DNA of 64,000 nucleotides from Saururus chinensis. Its lineage: Eukaryota > Streptophyta > Magnoliopsida > Piperales > Saururaceae. Both the position numbers and the translations under genes were made by a program. The stretch covers positions 44,625,178-44,689,177 of the forward strand of contig CP141143.1 in NCBI GenBank assembly GCA_035235625.1, read 5' to 3'. Shown one piece after another: positions 10,153 through 20,282 of the stretch (positions within the stretch are counted from its first letter, which is position 1; every line of letters begins with the position of its first letter). The notes beneath the pieces are model-generated. The model was not told where the DNA came from. It saw only the letters and a program-made list of their open reading frames with translations, and made no database searches.

Positions 10153-11115
10153 TCAAGTAGAATGCGTCTATTCTCAACGCCCCCCCACCCCCCAAAAAAA
10201 AAAAAAAAAAACTCAATGACCCCCACACTTTGTACACTTTGATAAAAATTATAATTTTACTCAGTATATACCCCTATCCTCACCTAAAAGTGAAAATAAT
10301 CCCTTTTCTAGCGGTACTGGCTATATTAATTTTGGGCACCGGCGGACCAACTCCGGCTTTGGCCTCTGGCCGGAGGGGCCTCTGCCAGCACTGGCCCTCA
10401 TTGGCCAGAGTCCTCTGGCCAGAATCGATTTTGGCCAGTGTCAGCCTCTAGCCAAAATTCCTGTGTCCATGGATCGATCTGGCCAGAGTCCTCTGGCCAG
10501 AATAGATCTTTGGCCAGCGTCAGCCTTTGGCCAAAACTTCTGGCCAGAGGTCACGTCTCTATTAATGGCTTCCAGGTTTCTTTCTATTTCTCATTTTAAG
10601 TTTGCATCATCTCGATTTATGTTTCCATCCGATTCAACCATTGAGTGAAGAAATGAATGACACTACCTCATCAATCATCATTAGGGAATAAATACTGAGT
10701 GGAATGGGACAGAAGCAGCAGATGACATTACGGACGAGGAGGAAGACGAGTGAATAATTGTTCAATGTCAATGTATTGTAGGAGTGGTGCCTCTGGCCAA
10801 AACGCAGTCTCTGGCCAAACCGATCTAGTCGGAGCGTTGGTTGTGGATGGCCATGGCCATAGAGATCAACTTCTGGCGAGAGGTTCCTCAGAGACTCTCA
10901 TAGACACCTCTTGCCACAGCGCTATCTAGATCTAGCCAATTTTTGCGACGAAAATCATCGATACTGGTGCCACAAAAAAAAGAACTGAAATTGGTGTTGG
11001 GGTGCCCGGTAAGAAAAACAATGGGAGGTAAGCAATAAAAAAAATTTAACTGTTTTCACTTTTTGGGGGGGCATTGAGTTTTTATTGGGGGGAAATAGAC
11101 GCATTCTTTCAAGTA
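10153..11115. mobile_element. Element A: 945-bp element with 9-bp target duplication
   Basis: The element proper is 10,162-11,106. Both flanks carry TTTCAAGTA (10,153-10,161 and 11,107-11,115). The termini are inverted repeats GAATGCGTCTATT followed by C-rich tracts. The 9-bp duplication is the hallmark size of Mutator-like elements. No transposase frame is seen, so it is non-autonomous. At 10,346-10,552 there is a dense run of TGGCCA words, including a direct repeat of about 78 bp with GGCCAGAGTCCTCTGGCCAG at 10,403 and 10,481. Confidence 0.75.
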
Positions 11116-12689
11116 GGACGCGGCTATTTCGCCACCAAAATTTACTCATGGCCCCCCAAATAAGAAATACGTAGATAATTTTTTTATTACTTAACACCCC
11201 CCACACTATTCTTGCGAGGCACCCCATTCAATAAAGAAAAGGAAAAAACCCTTTTCATATCCCCTTCACTGTGCTCGACGTGTATGAAGTTCTCGTCGGC
11301 GGCAAGAAGGTTGTGAGTGTCCCTCCCATCTTCCTCCCTATCTATAATGGCCGTCCCTCCCAATTGCTTCTCCATGTATGAAAAGAAGGCAAAAGTTTCT
11401 CCTTTTCCCACATCCCTGATTAAAGAACTGTCTCCATGCACTTAAAAATCATTGCTTCCCATCCAACTCAAAAAAATTCTTCCTTTGGTTGCTTAGCAAG
11501 TCATCTTTATTGATTTTCTGGCCCTTCAACGATTAGAATTTGAGTTCAAAGTGTGACATGGCTAACTGAACTTTAATGTGCACGAAGGTGTCAAAGCGTT
11601 GTTCTGCTTTATGTGACGGGGGGTACCCACCGCTAGGAAATCTCCAGAAGGTTTCAACACCCTTGAAAATCTTCTAGAAGTTGTCTGGCAGGGGGTACCC
11701 CCTGCCACATTCAATGCATGCATACGGGGACCGTATGTCCCTATCAAATTCTTCCTACTTTGGCAGTGATTGATCCTCGCCAGAACTCGTCCAAAAGGTT
11801 TCAATGGATGCGAAAATCTTCTGGAAGTTGTCTGGCAAGGAGTACCCCCCGCCACATCAAATGAATTCATATGGGGACAGTATGTCCCCGTCAACTTCTT
11901 ACTACTTTGGCAATAATTGATCCCCGCCATAACTCGTCCAGAAGGTTTCAACACCCTTTGAAAATCTTATGGATGTTATCTAGCGGGGGGGGGGGGACCC
12001 CTCACCACATCAAATGAATTCATATAGGGACCGTATGTCCCTGTCAACTTCTTACTACTTTGGCAGTGATTGATCCCCGCTAGAACTCATTCAGAAGGTT
12101 CAAACCATAAAAGAATTCGTGAACTGCATCCTGCAAACTCTTGAAGCGCATTACCCTTCATACCCCACCCTTCTTCCCTTCATATAGTCCAAAAAAACCA
12201 CCACAAAAAAACATCAAAAGAAGAAAATTGTTGCTAGTTCATGATTCAATTAAAAAGTTGTATTATTTTCCACAAACAGCAACACTTTTACTAATCTCCT
12301 AATCTCAAAGTCGTTAACCTGTCAAAGGTGCAATACGGGAGGGGAGAGGAGGAAAGGGGAGGAGACAGGCTGGTAGGGCTGGGGAGAGGAGGAAAAGAGA
12401 CGGGAGGGCAGGGGAAGGGGAGGAGAGTAGACAGGATGGGAGGGGAGGGGACTTCACAGGAGGAGAGGGGACGGAAATGGAGAAGAAAAGACGGGAAGCT
12501 AGAGAAACGACATGAGGGGGAAATAGAACGACGGGAGGTGGGGGGCACGGTCTAGATATTCTGAGTAAAAATAATTTTTATAGTGAGAGTGGGGTGTAGG
12601 GAAGTAAATTCTATATTTTATTTGGGGTGTATAAAGTTTGGGGGGCCCTGAGTGAATTGTGGGGGGTAATAGCCGCGTTCTTTCAAGTA
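11107..12689. mobile_element. Element B: 1,565-bp relative of element A at the same site
   Basis: The element proper is 11,116-12,680, flanked by TTTCAAGTA at 11,107-11,115 (shared with element A) and 12,681-12,689. Its termini are GGACGCGGCTATT and, reverse complemented, GAACGCGGCTATT, two or three changes from element A. Both elements then run into CCCCCC and an ATTTACTC-like word. Inside are a 3-unit tandem repeat and, at 12,330-12,545, a purine tract (GGAGGGGAGAGG type). No transposase is visible. It is a Mutator-like, non-autonomous element by duplication size. Confidence 0.75.
11646..12092. repeat. Tandem repeat, three units of 147-153 bp, inside element B
   Basis: The units start at 11,646, 11,793 and 11,940, each with the core AGAAGGTTTCAACACCC, then GTTGTCTGGC, GGGGTACCCCC, a G/C-flanked TATGTCCC word, and CTACTTTGGCAGTGATTGAT. 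Unit length 147 equals 49 codons, so a 130-codon open frame crosses the first two units on the minus strand with internal repeats (GGTPCQTTSRRFS). The third unit carries a G run and breaks this frame. I regard it as a repeat, not a gene. Confidence 0.7.
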
Positions 12690-13509
12690 TGGCTGTTAAT
12701 GGATACTCATTTACCTAACTGACCCGACTGCTTAGTACCCATTTACCCTACTTGTTTAACCGCTCAATTTGAAATTCATGATCGATTAATTTATAAATTA
12801 GTAATGGGTAAAATATGCTAGTAATTTTACCTATTTATTGATTAAAAAAGTCCTTCCCAAAATTGTAACTCATTATAGTTATGTTGAGTAAGACATTGAT
12901 ATGAAGGCCTGTTTGCTAGAGTTGTAGTACAAGAAATCAGGATCTAACAATGTGAGCTATAGCTTTGGCTAGTCATTATTTGTTAAGTAAGTAGGGTATG
13001 GGTAACCCCTTGTCTATACCAGTTATTGGTCATGTAAATAGCATATTCATTACCCAACCTAACATACCTCATTTATAGTCATTTCGCTCATGTTTATACA
13101 ACTGCATATGCTGCCCTACCTTCAATGAGAATATCTTTCATAGAGAATACCTTGTTCTTTTATTGGATAAGATTTATAAGTAGTTGGTTTTGGTATAGTC
13201 GAGCAATGCTAAGTGATCATTAAACATTTGAATTGATCTTGTTATCAGAATGAGCTTATATAGATATACATTGGATAGACTTTTGAGAAGAAAAATGATA
13301 TTCATACTTGCAAAATGGAGATTCACTATTATTTATCCAATCAGAGGTAGAGTAAGTGTTTTGGTATAAAAAAATAAAGTAAAAATATTATATTCCTTTT
13401 AATAAATATATATTGTTTACAATAGTTTATTTATTTATTATTTATTTGCTTATTAGTTAGTCTGTCATTTACCCATTACTTGCCCATTTACCTGGTGGGT
13501 AATGGGTAG
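12690..13509. other. Anonymous AT-rich DNA with AATGGGTA words
   Basis: The stretch is bounded by clusters of AATGGGTA and TACCCATT (12,730-12,830; 13,470-13,510; resumed at 14,012-14,040 after the hAT-like MITE). The opposed orientation of these clusters at the two ends (CTCATTTACC at 12,707, GGTAAAGTATGAGTA at 14,022) suggests a decayed inverted-repeat element of about 1 kb, but no target duplication could be found. No gene is present. Confidence 0.3.
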
Positions 13510-14018
13510 AATATGGGTAGGGTGTTAACGAGCCGAGTTTTGTTGAGCTTGAGAGTATTCAAGCTTGAGCTTGAAACTTCAAACTCGAATCGAGTTCAAG
13601 TCAAATTTGAGCCAAGTCGAGTTGCTATACCTTATAATTATTGCTTAATTTGTAATTGGTGACCCAAAGTTATTTAGAGAAAAATCACTAAAACGAGACA
13701 TATTATATCATTTTTATAACAAAAAGCCCCATGTAATGTACATGAAAAAGTAAAAATGATATATTAAATAGAAAGAGTTTAACTTGGGAGACATAGAATA
13801 TATATATATATAATGTGTAATATATGCATGTGTATACTTGAAAAAATAATGTACTTAATGTGATTTTAAGTTTTTATTAAGCTTCGAGCCGAGCCAAACA
13901 CATGTATGTTTGAGTTTGGAATGACGAACTTTGAGTTTGAGCTCGAACGCGAGTTGAGCTGAATCGACCTTGAGCCGAGTCAAGCTTTCAAGCTTACTTT
14001 AACACCCCTAAATATGGG
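13510..14018. mobile_element. hAT-like MITE with 8-bp target duplication
   Basis: The element proper is 13,518-14,010 (493 bp), flanked by AATATGGG on both sides (13,510-13,517 and 14,011-14,018). It starts TAGGGTGTTAACGAGCCGAG and ends with TTTAACACCCCTA, giving the terminal inverted repeat TAGGGGTGTTAA. Near the ends, GAGCTTGAG and CGAGCCGAG words run in inverted order. The 8-bp duplication and TAGGG terminus fit the hAT superfamily. No transposase is present. Confidence 0.8.
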
Positions 14019-14257
14019 TAATGGGTAAAGTATGAGTACCCTACCTGCGACAACACTAATTTCAACTACTATTCACCTTCAATTAAAAGGAATTCAAGAT
14101 CTTATGGCAAAGCATATCCGTTTGACTAGGAATAAAAATAAAATTTTTAATCCTAATCAAAATGATGATATAGAATGTATGTCACAGTCAATTCCATCAT
14201 ATTTGAAAAAATATTAGATTTTAACAAATGTGTAATCAGTGGATAATAATTTTATAA

Positions 14258-14459
14258 TACTTCTTCCATATTAGACTAATAGTTCTATTTGGCAAAAAAA
14301 AATTGTTCCTTATTAATAATTTTATTTTGTTTAATTTGCATAGTTAGGTACTTAAAAAAGAGAATTATAAGCTTATTTTTCCTTCTTTTAGGTGTAAGTT
14401 TTATTATAAAAAATTATTATTTTTTTAAATATAACTACAAATATTAAAGGGAGGGAGTA
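14258..14459. mobile_element. Stowaway-like MITE
   Basis: The left end is TACTTCTTCCATATTAGAC. The right end, reverse complemented, is TACTCCCTCCCTTTAATATT. The flanking TA is duplicated. The core word AATAGTTCTATTTGG is shared with the MITEs at 3,645-3,837 and 6,093-6,199. Confidence 0.7.
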
Positions 14460-14689
14460 TAATTTAAAGTATGTTAGAAGGGGCAGCAATGCATTGCATC
14501 ATATTGTTCGTGTAGGCATTCTCCTCCTCGCTGTAGGAGAGGACTTCCCAGTTGGATTGAGATGTATTTGAACATCATCTCTCATGCTTCACCTTCATTG
14601 CATTCGGCGGCCATCACATTGTATTTTTGAAATTTCTGGTGTGAAAGGATTGACCAGGGGCTCCAAAAGTTTCAAAAGATGCAGCAATA

Positions 14690-15470
14690 GAAAATATCAC
14701 ATGATTGTCCAGTCTCCTCAATCCGATCATCTCGACTCAATCTCGGCCATCTTCACCTGCTTATTTTCATCATCTGCTCTCAATGCATCATCCTGTTGGT
14801 TGTAACTCAGCTGAAAATTTTGAGTCTGTCCCATCTAGACAATCAGACAGCCATGCCCAAACATACACCAACATGCCAAACTTAAAACCAATTAGTTTCC
14901 ATAAAAGCTTCACAATTACAGGCCTATACTTGGAGGTCCTACCATACCAAGTTTAAACAACAATGTTTTCCTCAAAATATAAACAAGATGAGGAGTCTGC
15001 CTGACTGCCACCCCTTGTTTTAGCTAGTCTACCTGACTTATACACAGTTGCTATATATCTTGCCTATGTACCCCTTATACACCCCTTGTAATTTTGGATG
15101 AAGTTGCTTTGGAGGAGGAAATAGTTTTTCATGCTCTATATTTACTATAAGCCTAGTGTAAGGAATGCTTGGAGACCATTCATATTAAAGATCAATGGCA
15201 CATCGCTAGCACACGATAGTGTCATTATCACATTGGGTGAACAAGGAGCATGAAAAAATCTTCTTTTGAAGATGAACCATACCACACCGAAAGGATCAGA
15301 TGGAACGTAGTTCTCTAACACAATAATCCAAAGAGCAATATCAAAAGACATATTTGCCCTCCCCTACATACAAATCACAACAATGTTGTTGAACTTGTGG
15401 CTGACGTAATGCCTCCTGGCCCATTGGGGACCACTCTGATAAAAAAAAAAGTTATTGGTCCATTAGGCCA
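14690..15470. repeat. Third, partial copy of the segment in the 2-kb tandem duplication
   Basis: Bases 14,690-14,930 align with 5,160-5,420 and 7,500-7,750 (ATATCACATGATT, TCGGCCATCTTCACCTG, CTCTCAATGCAYC, AAAGCTTCACAATTA). The right end at 15,405-15,425 resumes the CCTGGCCCATTGGG word that ends the other copies. As with unit 2, a DNAJC17-like copy lies immediately to the right. A piece in between (15,110-15,230) is instead similar to 27,385-27,480 (TTTTTCATGCTC, GAGCCTAGTGTAAGG), so this copy is rearranged or preserves DNA the others lost. Confidence 0.65.
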
Positions 15471-15489
15471 CCCGCACGAACTGTTGGAG

Positions 15490-16299
15490 CCACTCCAATG
15501 CTATTCTAGTGCTCACAACTCCTCCCTAGTCCTGGCTTTGCTCCTCTGCTTGGAGGTGCCACCACTATTTGGCCTTCTAGCCGTCCTGGCTCTCGAGAAA
15601 CTCGGAGGCCCACTGGTTGAACGCGAAAAATTATCAAGTGGAACTGTTCTATGAGCCACGTGGTAGATATGCCCGTTGAATTTTTAAAACAGTTCAATGG
15701 TTTCTATGTATTTGAAAGTGAGTAAATTCAAGTTTGGACTTGAGTGTACGTGTTACAACATGAATGAACCTATGCATGGCCATGTGGTAGAAAGGTTCCA
15801 CTAGATACCTTCTAGTTAAACGCCCCATGCGAGACCTGGTCTTGCTGTTGTTGCCTCTTCATTCATTCTTCAAATTCTCAGCACCACTGCCTTGCATCCT
15901 CGATGATTTGTCGACTCTTGTCAGCCTTCTGCAACAGCTCCACACAAGCACGATGGTGCTTCTCGACCCGGTAGTTGAACTCCTCCGCCTTCACAAGTTG
16001 CTTTGCATTTGTTTATGCTTCATGCTTCTATACCTCACACTCTTCGGAGCTTCACTTCCGTTGGCAGTAAAGCTCTATGCATAGGCTAGCATTGTGGGCT
16101 CGGTATCGGCCATTGTCCTTGAGAACCTCGAAGGCTAACTACAACCTTTGGAACTTTCGGTAGGGTTTTTGTCTGGGTGGAGCTTTAGGGTCTTCCTCTT
16201 CCATGCATGCTCGATCTCCTGGACAGACAACTTGAGGCCCACATCTCCGCCCCTAGGCCCAAGTACGTGGTACAAGTCTTCGATTGTCGCCAACGCCAT
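15490..16299 (-). pseudogene. DNAJC17-like J-domain gene (copy C)
   Basis: From ATG at 16,299 the minus strand reads MALATIEDLYHVLGPRGGD, QEIEHAWKRKTLKLHPDKNP, then the frame is lost. Further down come a charged coil (AEEFNYRVEKHHRACVELL) and, at about 15,520-15,590, a segment matching the SREELRARG part of copy A. The HPD motif and the KLKL-type stretch missing from copy B are intact here, while copy C lacks about eight residues after NPT that copy B keeps. The damage is therefore independent. The 5' flank to about 16,420 aligns with that of copy B. No RRM is seen. This is a dead copy of an Hsp40 co-chaperone gene. Confidence 0.7.
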
Positions 16300-16429
16300 C
16301 AATGGATAGAAATTGAATTTGACGATTTATGAATGGATGGAAACTCCATTGGGCAACTTATTTATACTTCACATTGGGAAAGTTGGTGTTTTCAAATTAG
16401 GACATCACTGTCTAGCATTTCTTTTAAGT

Positions 16430-17325
16430 TGGTCATCCAAACTCCATAGAGAGCAAAATTGCAAAGCAGAGAAGGCCATGAGAATTCATAGCTTGTGTCG
16501 GGAAGAAGAATCCTCCCTATGAATTGTTGGGAAATATTGAGTTACTATAAATGAGATGCCAAAGTTATCACTAATAAATTCAGCAAATAATTCTGAGCGT
16601 TGAATAAAGACTGAGGTGCCTCTAGAAGACTGACTTTGAAACAAAATTTGTGGCCTTAGTGCAAGGCTTCTCTAGTGACCTGCTACTAAGATACAATGGA
16701 CCTTCTCCTTAGAATCTTTGGTGCACTCTAATGATTTACAAAATGAACTCTGGTTGAAAATTGTTGCCCACACATTAAATTGCTAAAAGTTGATTCCTTT
16801 TTTGATGAAAAATTACTTCTTAGAGAAGAGAAATTAAAGAAGAATGATGAAGAAGCTCTACACTATGGAAATAGGGTTAGGGACATCGCCTTGTGCTTAG
16901 AATCCACTCATCCCACGTTTCAGTTTTAATGAGAAAATGAACATTAAACAAATTAATTTGACATGTTCTGTAACTAAACTCACGACTATCAATTGATTGC
17001 TACCACTAAGTGATCGATCGCTAACTCTTTGACTAATTTAACAAAGCTGAGAAACAGGTGCCGATCAATCCATCAATTCATCAATCAATCGCTTTATCTC
17101 TCGGTTAGAAATAACACATTTCATTAAGGTTGTTGGTTGATCGCTCTTGTCTAGTGATTGATTGATCCTTGGGTTTTAATAAATCACATTCCAAAAGGAG
17201 CAGGCACGCTGATTCTGTCGAACCAGGAGGAGCCTACAATTGGGAATCAGAGTTGGGTGGGTCCTCTCCCCCCTTGCCATAGAGGGAGTAGTTATAGCTG
17301 CAGCCACCGACGGAGGAGTGGTTGG
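16430..17325. other. No gene recognised; cluster of TCAATCAATCG words
   Basis: The stretch is anonymous. At 16,985-17,170 the words GATCGATCGCT, ATCAATCAATCG, GTTGATCGCT and GATTGATTGATC recur on both strands, a texture seen in some plant LTRs. No LTR ends, primer-binding site or target duplication could be fixed, so no element is called. Confidence 0.3.
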
Positions 17326-17330
17326 GGCTC

Positions 17331-17595
17331 TATTCGAAAGAGTGGTTGATTACAGAGGAAGAGATCATTGAGTACATGGGGAGGCAAGCAACAAGAGAGG
17401 TAAAGAGAGTGGCGTAGAAGCACATTGCCCAGAAGATTTCGGGCTACTCTAATTTGAATGATATGTTTGTATGGAGGAAGAAGATTGAGCGCGATTCAAA
17501 GCAGCACAATCTCACTCAGGATATGATTTCAGTGAAGGCACTGGAGCAAGGCTCCAAGCAAAGATGGAAGAGCTTGAGTGGCCGCCCCTTGTTTT
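17331..17595 (+). pseudogene. Cactin gene fragment (N-terminal exon)
   Basis: The frame beginning at 17,331 reads KEWLITEEEIIEYMGRQA, then TREVKRVA, a stop, then KHIAQKISGYSNLNDMFVWR followed by KKIERD and ISVKALEQGSKQR. Plant cactin, a nuclear protein involved in pre-mRNA splicing, has the corresponding order of EEDIAEYLAKKAQKK, a VSGYSN word, SNLNE-FVWRKKIERD and FSVKAEKKRQRERM. This copy lacks the residues between YSN and LNE, has one in-frame stop, and ends where the family continues for several hundred more residues. It is a decayed exon, with no other cactin sequence nearby. Confidence 0.7.
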
Positions 17596-17884
17596 CCCTT
17601 CTTTGCCTTGGTGGTTGTTCAAGAGAGGATATCTCTCTCCCTCTTTCTGTCTCTCACACACAGAGTCTACCGCTCCTGGTTGATTCGTATATATTAGTTT
17701 TTATGAAAAATTAATTCACTCTGATTTTGTTTTTTGAACCCTAGTCCAGGTCAGCTTCTAGGTCGAGGAGTTACAAAATCCCTTACACACTACTAGTATA
17801 AATATGAACATGACCATACTATCGTAGTTAATGCAGCATGCAAAGTCTGTTAATTAGATTCAATAATTGACAAGCAAACCAAGA

Positions 17885-18015
17885 ACACCACTTGCGGTGA
17901 TGGAACGGGTGGAGCCACTCTACGCGCTTCCAACTCCTCCCAACATCGCTCCTCTGCTGACCTCTCCATCACCTCGTACTCTCATTGTCGACTTCACCCT
18001 AGTGCTGACGCTTCT
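17885..18015 (-). pseudogene. DNAJC17-like gene fragment (copy D), cut by CACTA-1
   Basis: This fragment aligns with 1,110-1,240 of copy A on the same strand: GGAGCCACTCTACGCGCTTC against GGAGCAACTCCACGCGCTCG, then CAACTCCTCCC, TCTCATTGTCGACTTC against GTCATCGTCGACTTC. The match stops exactly at the TCT that precedes CACTA-1 at 18,016, so the transposon inserted in this copy. I could not find the continuation to the right of the transposon. Confidence 0.55.
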
Positions 18016-20282
18016 CACTACAATAAAATGTACTAATAGCGATGTAACAAAAAGTGTCGCTAAAAAATACTACTTGCGATGCTTAAAGAAGCATCGAAAA
18101 AAAATTAACTATTAGCGATACATAATAAAAAGCGTCGCTAATATTACAACTATTAGTGATGTTAATAGTTGCGCTATTAGCGACGCTTCATAAAAGTGTC
18201 ACTAAAAGGTATAAGTTTTAAATAAAAAAATTATAACTACTTGCGACACTTTTTCTTATGCGACGCTAATAGTTTTAACAATAGCAACATTTGATAAAAA
18301 GCATCGCTAATGGTTACGCTATTAGCGACGCTTAACAAAAAGCATCACTAATAGTTAAAAATTTAAATTTTAAATTTTAAAATAAAAAATTTAGAACTAT
18401 TAGCGATGCTTTTAGAAAAGCGTCGTTATTAATTAAATTTTTTAATAAATAAATATTAAAAAATTTAAAAATAAACTTCATAAATATATTATAATTTATT
18501 GAATATTTACTATTTGTATATATAATAAATAAATATTAAAAAATAAAATTAACTTCTAAATTATAATATATTTTATTTAATATTTAAAATTTTATATATA
18601 ATAAATATATAGTAAAAGAATAAATAAATTTATTCTACTTTATCCCCACTCCTCCTCATAACTGGGGCTCACGTCGACACACATAAGTGTGTGAGAGACA
18701 GAAAGAGAGAGTGAAGAGAGAAGAGAGAGGAGAGAGGAAGAGAGAGCATAGAGAGAGAGAGGAGAGGAGACTGAGGAGAGAGAGGAATGAGGGGAGAAAG
18801 GTTGAGGAGAGAGAGAAGAGAGATAAATAAAAGAGAGAGAAAAGAGAGGGTGAGGAGAGGGAGGGAGGGAGTATAGATAGATGTGAGAGAGAGTAGAGTG
18901 AGGAATAAGTGTATTTTTTAATTATATCTTATGTTTTAAAAATCAATAAAATAAATTTAGTAACAACACTTAGGTTAAAGCGCTGCTACTACCCTAGGTG
19001 TTAGTGACGCTTACATTTATGCGTCGCTAATACCTTGGGAAGTCATGACGCTTTCTTCTTAGCGTCACTACTAAATTTATTTTATTTGATATACTATTAT
19101 ATTTAAAATATAATATATTATTAAAAAATCCAAAAATATGAGAGAGAGGATAGATAGCGTGAGGAGAGAGAGAATGAAGAGAGAGGAGAGTGTAGAGAGA
19201 GAGAAGAGAGAGTGAGAGTGAGGAGACAGACAATGAGTAGAGAAAGTGAGGAGAGAGAGAAGGAAGTGAGAGATAGAGGAGAGAGAAGGAGAGGAGAGAG
19301 AGAGAAGAGAGAAAAAGAGGAGAGAAAGGGTAGAGAGAGGATAAAAATTTAATTAAAAATTATTTTTAAAAATTTTAAAAAATAAAAAGTTATAGTAGCG
19401 ACGCATAATTGTATGCGTCGTTACTACCTTAGGCTAGTAGCGAAGCATAGGTGCATGTGTTGCAACACATTTCTCTATGTGTCACTACTAAGTGTGGTAG
19501 CGACGTATATACTTATGCATGACTACTTGGTTTTTTAATTTTAAAAAATTAAAATAAAAGAGAGGCAGAGAGAGGGAGAGATAGAAGGGGAAGAGAGAGA
19601 GAGAGGGTAGAGAGAGAGTGAAGAGAGAGGGTAGAGAGAGGAGAGAGAGTGTAGAGAAGAGATAGAGAAATTTAATTTTATTTTTTTATTATAGTTATAT
19701 TTAAAAATTAATTAATAAATAAAGAAAATAAAATGTATTAGTGACACGTATGAACATGCATCACTAATACTATTGACACATACGAGTATGCATCACTAAT
19801 ACCCTTTGTATTAGCGACACATGTGTTTTATGCGTCACTATTACCTCATAATTTATTTATATTAATTTAAAAATATATAGAGAGAAAAATGAGAGAGGAT
19901 ATAGAGAGAGATGGGAGAGAGAAAGTAAGGAGGGAGAGAGAAGAGAGCAAGTAGCGATGAGAGAGAGTGAGGAGAGAGAAGTGAGAGTGTAGAGAGAGAG
20001 TGTGAGGAGAGAGAGTGAGGAGAGAGAAGTGAGAGTGTAGAGAGAGAGAGAGAGGGTTGAGATAGAGTGGAGAGAAATTGAGGGTAGAGAGAAAGAGAGG
20101 GTTAGAGAGATAGGAGAGAGTGGGAGGAGAGAGGGTAGAGACAGAGAGGAGAGAGAGCGGGTAGATAGATAGTGAAGAGAGAGAGAGGAGAAATAGTGAG
20201 GAGAGAGGTAGAGAGGGAAGAAAAAAAGTTTTAAAAAAGGCTCACTAGCGACACATATCTATACGCGTCGGTACTACCTTAG

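Noticed and set aside
11562-11954. A 130-codon minus-strand frame with internal repeats.
   Set aside because: It is the translation of the 147-bp tandem repeat and is not kept in the third unit.
12690-14040. Possible 1-kb inverted-repeat element with AATGGGTA ends.
   Set aside because: The terminal similarity is short and no target duplication was found; kept only as anonymous DNA.
16985-17170. Possible LTR suggested by repeated TCAATCAATCG words.
   Set aside because: No TG/CA ends, target duplication or primer site could be found.
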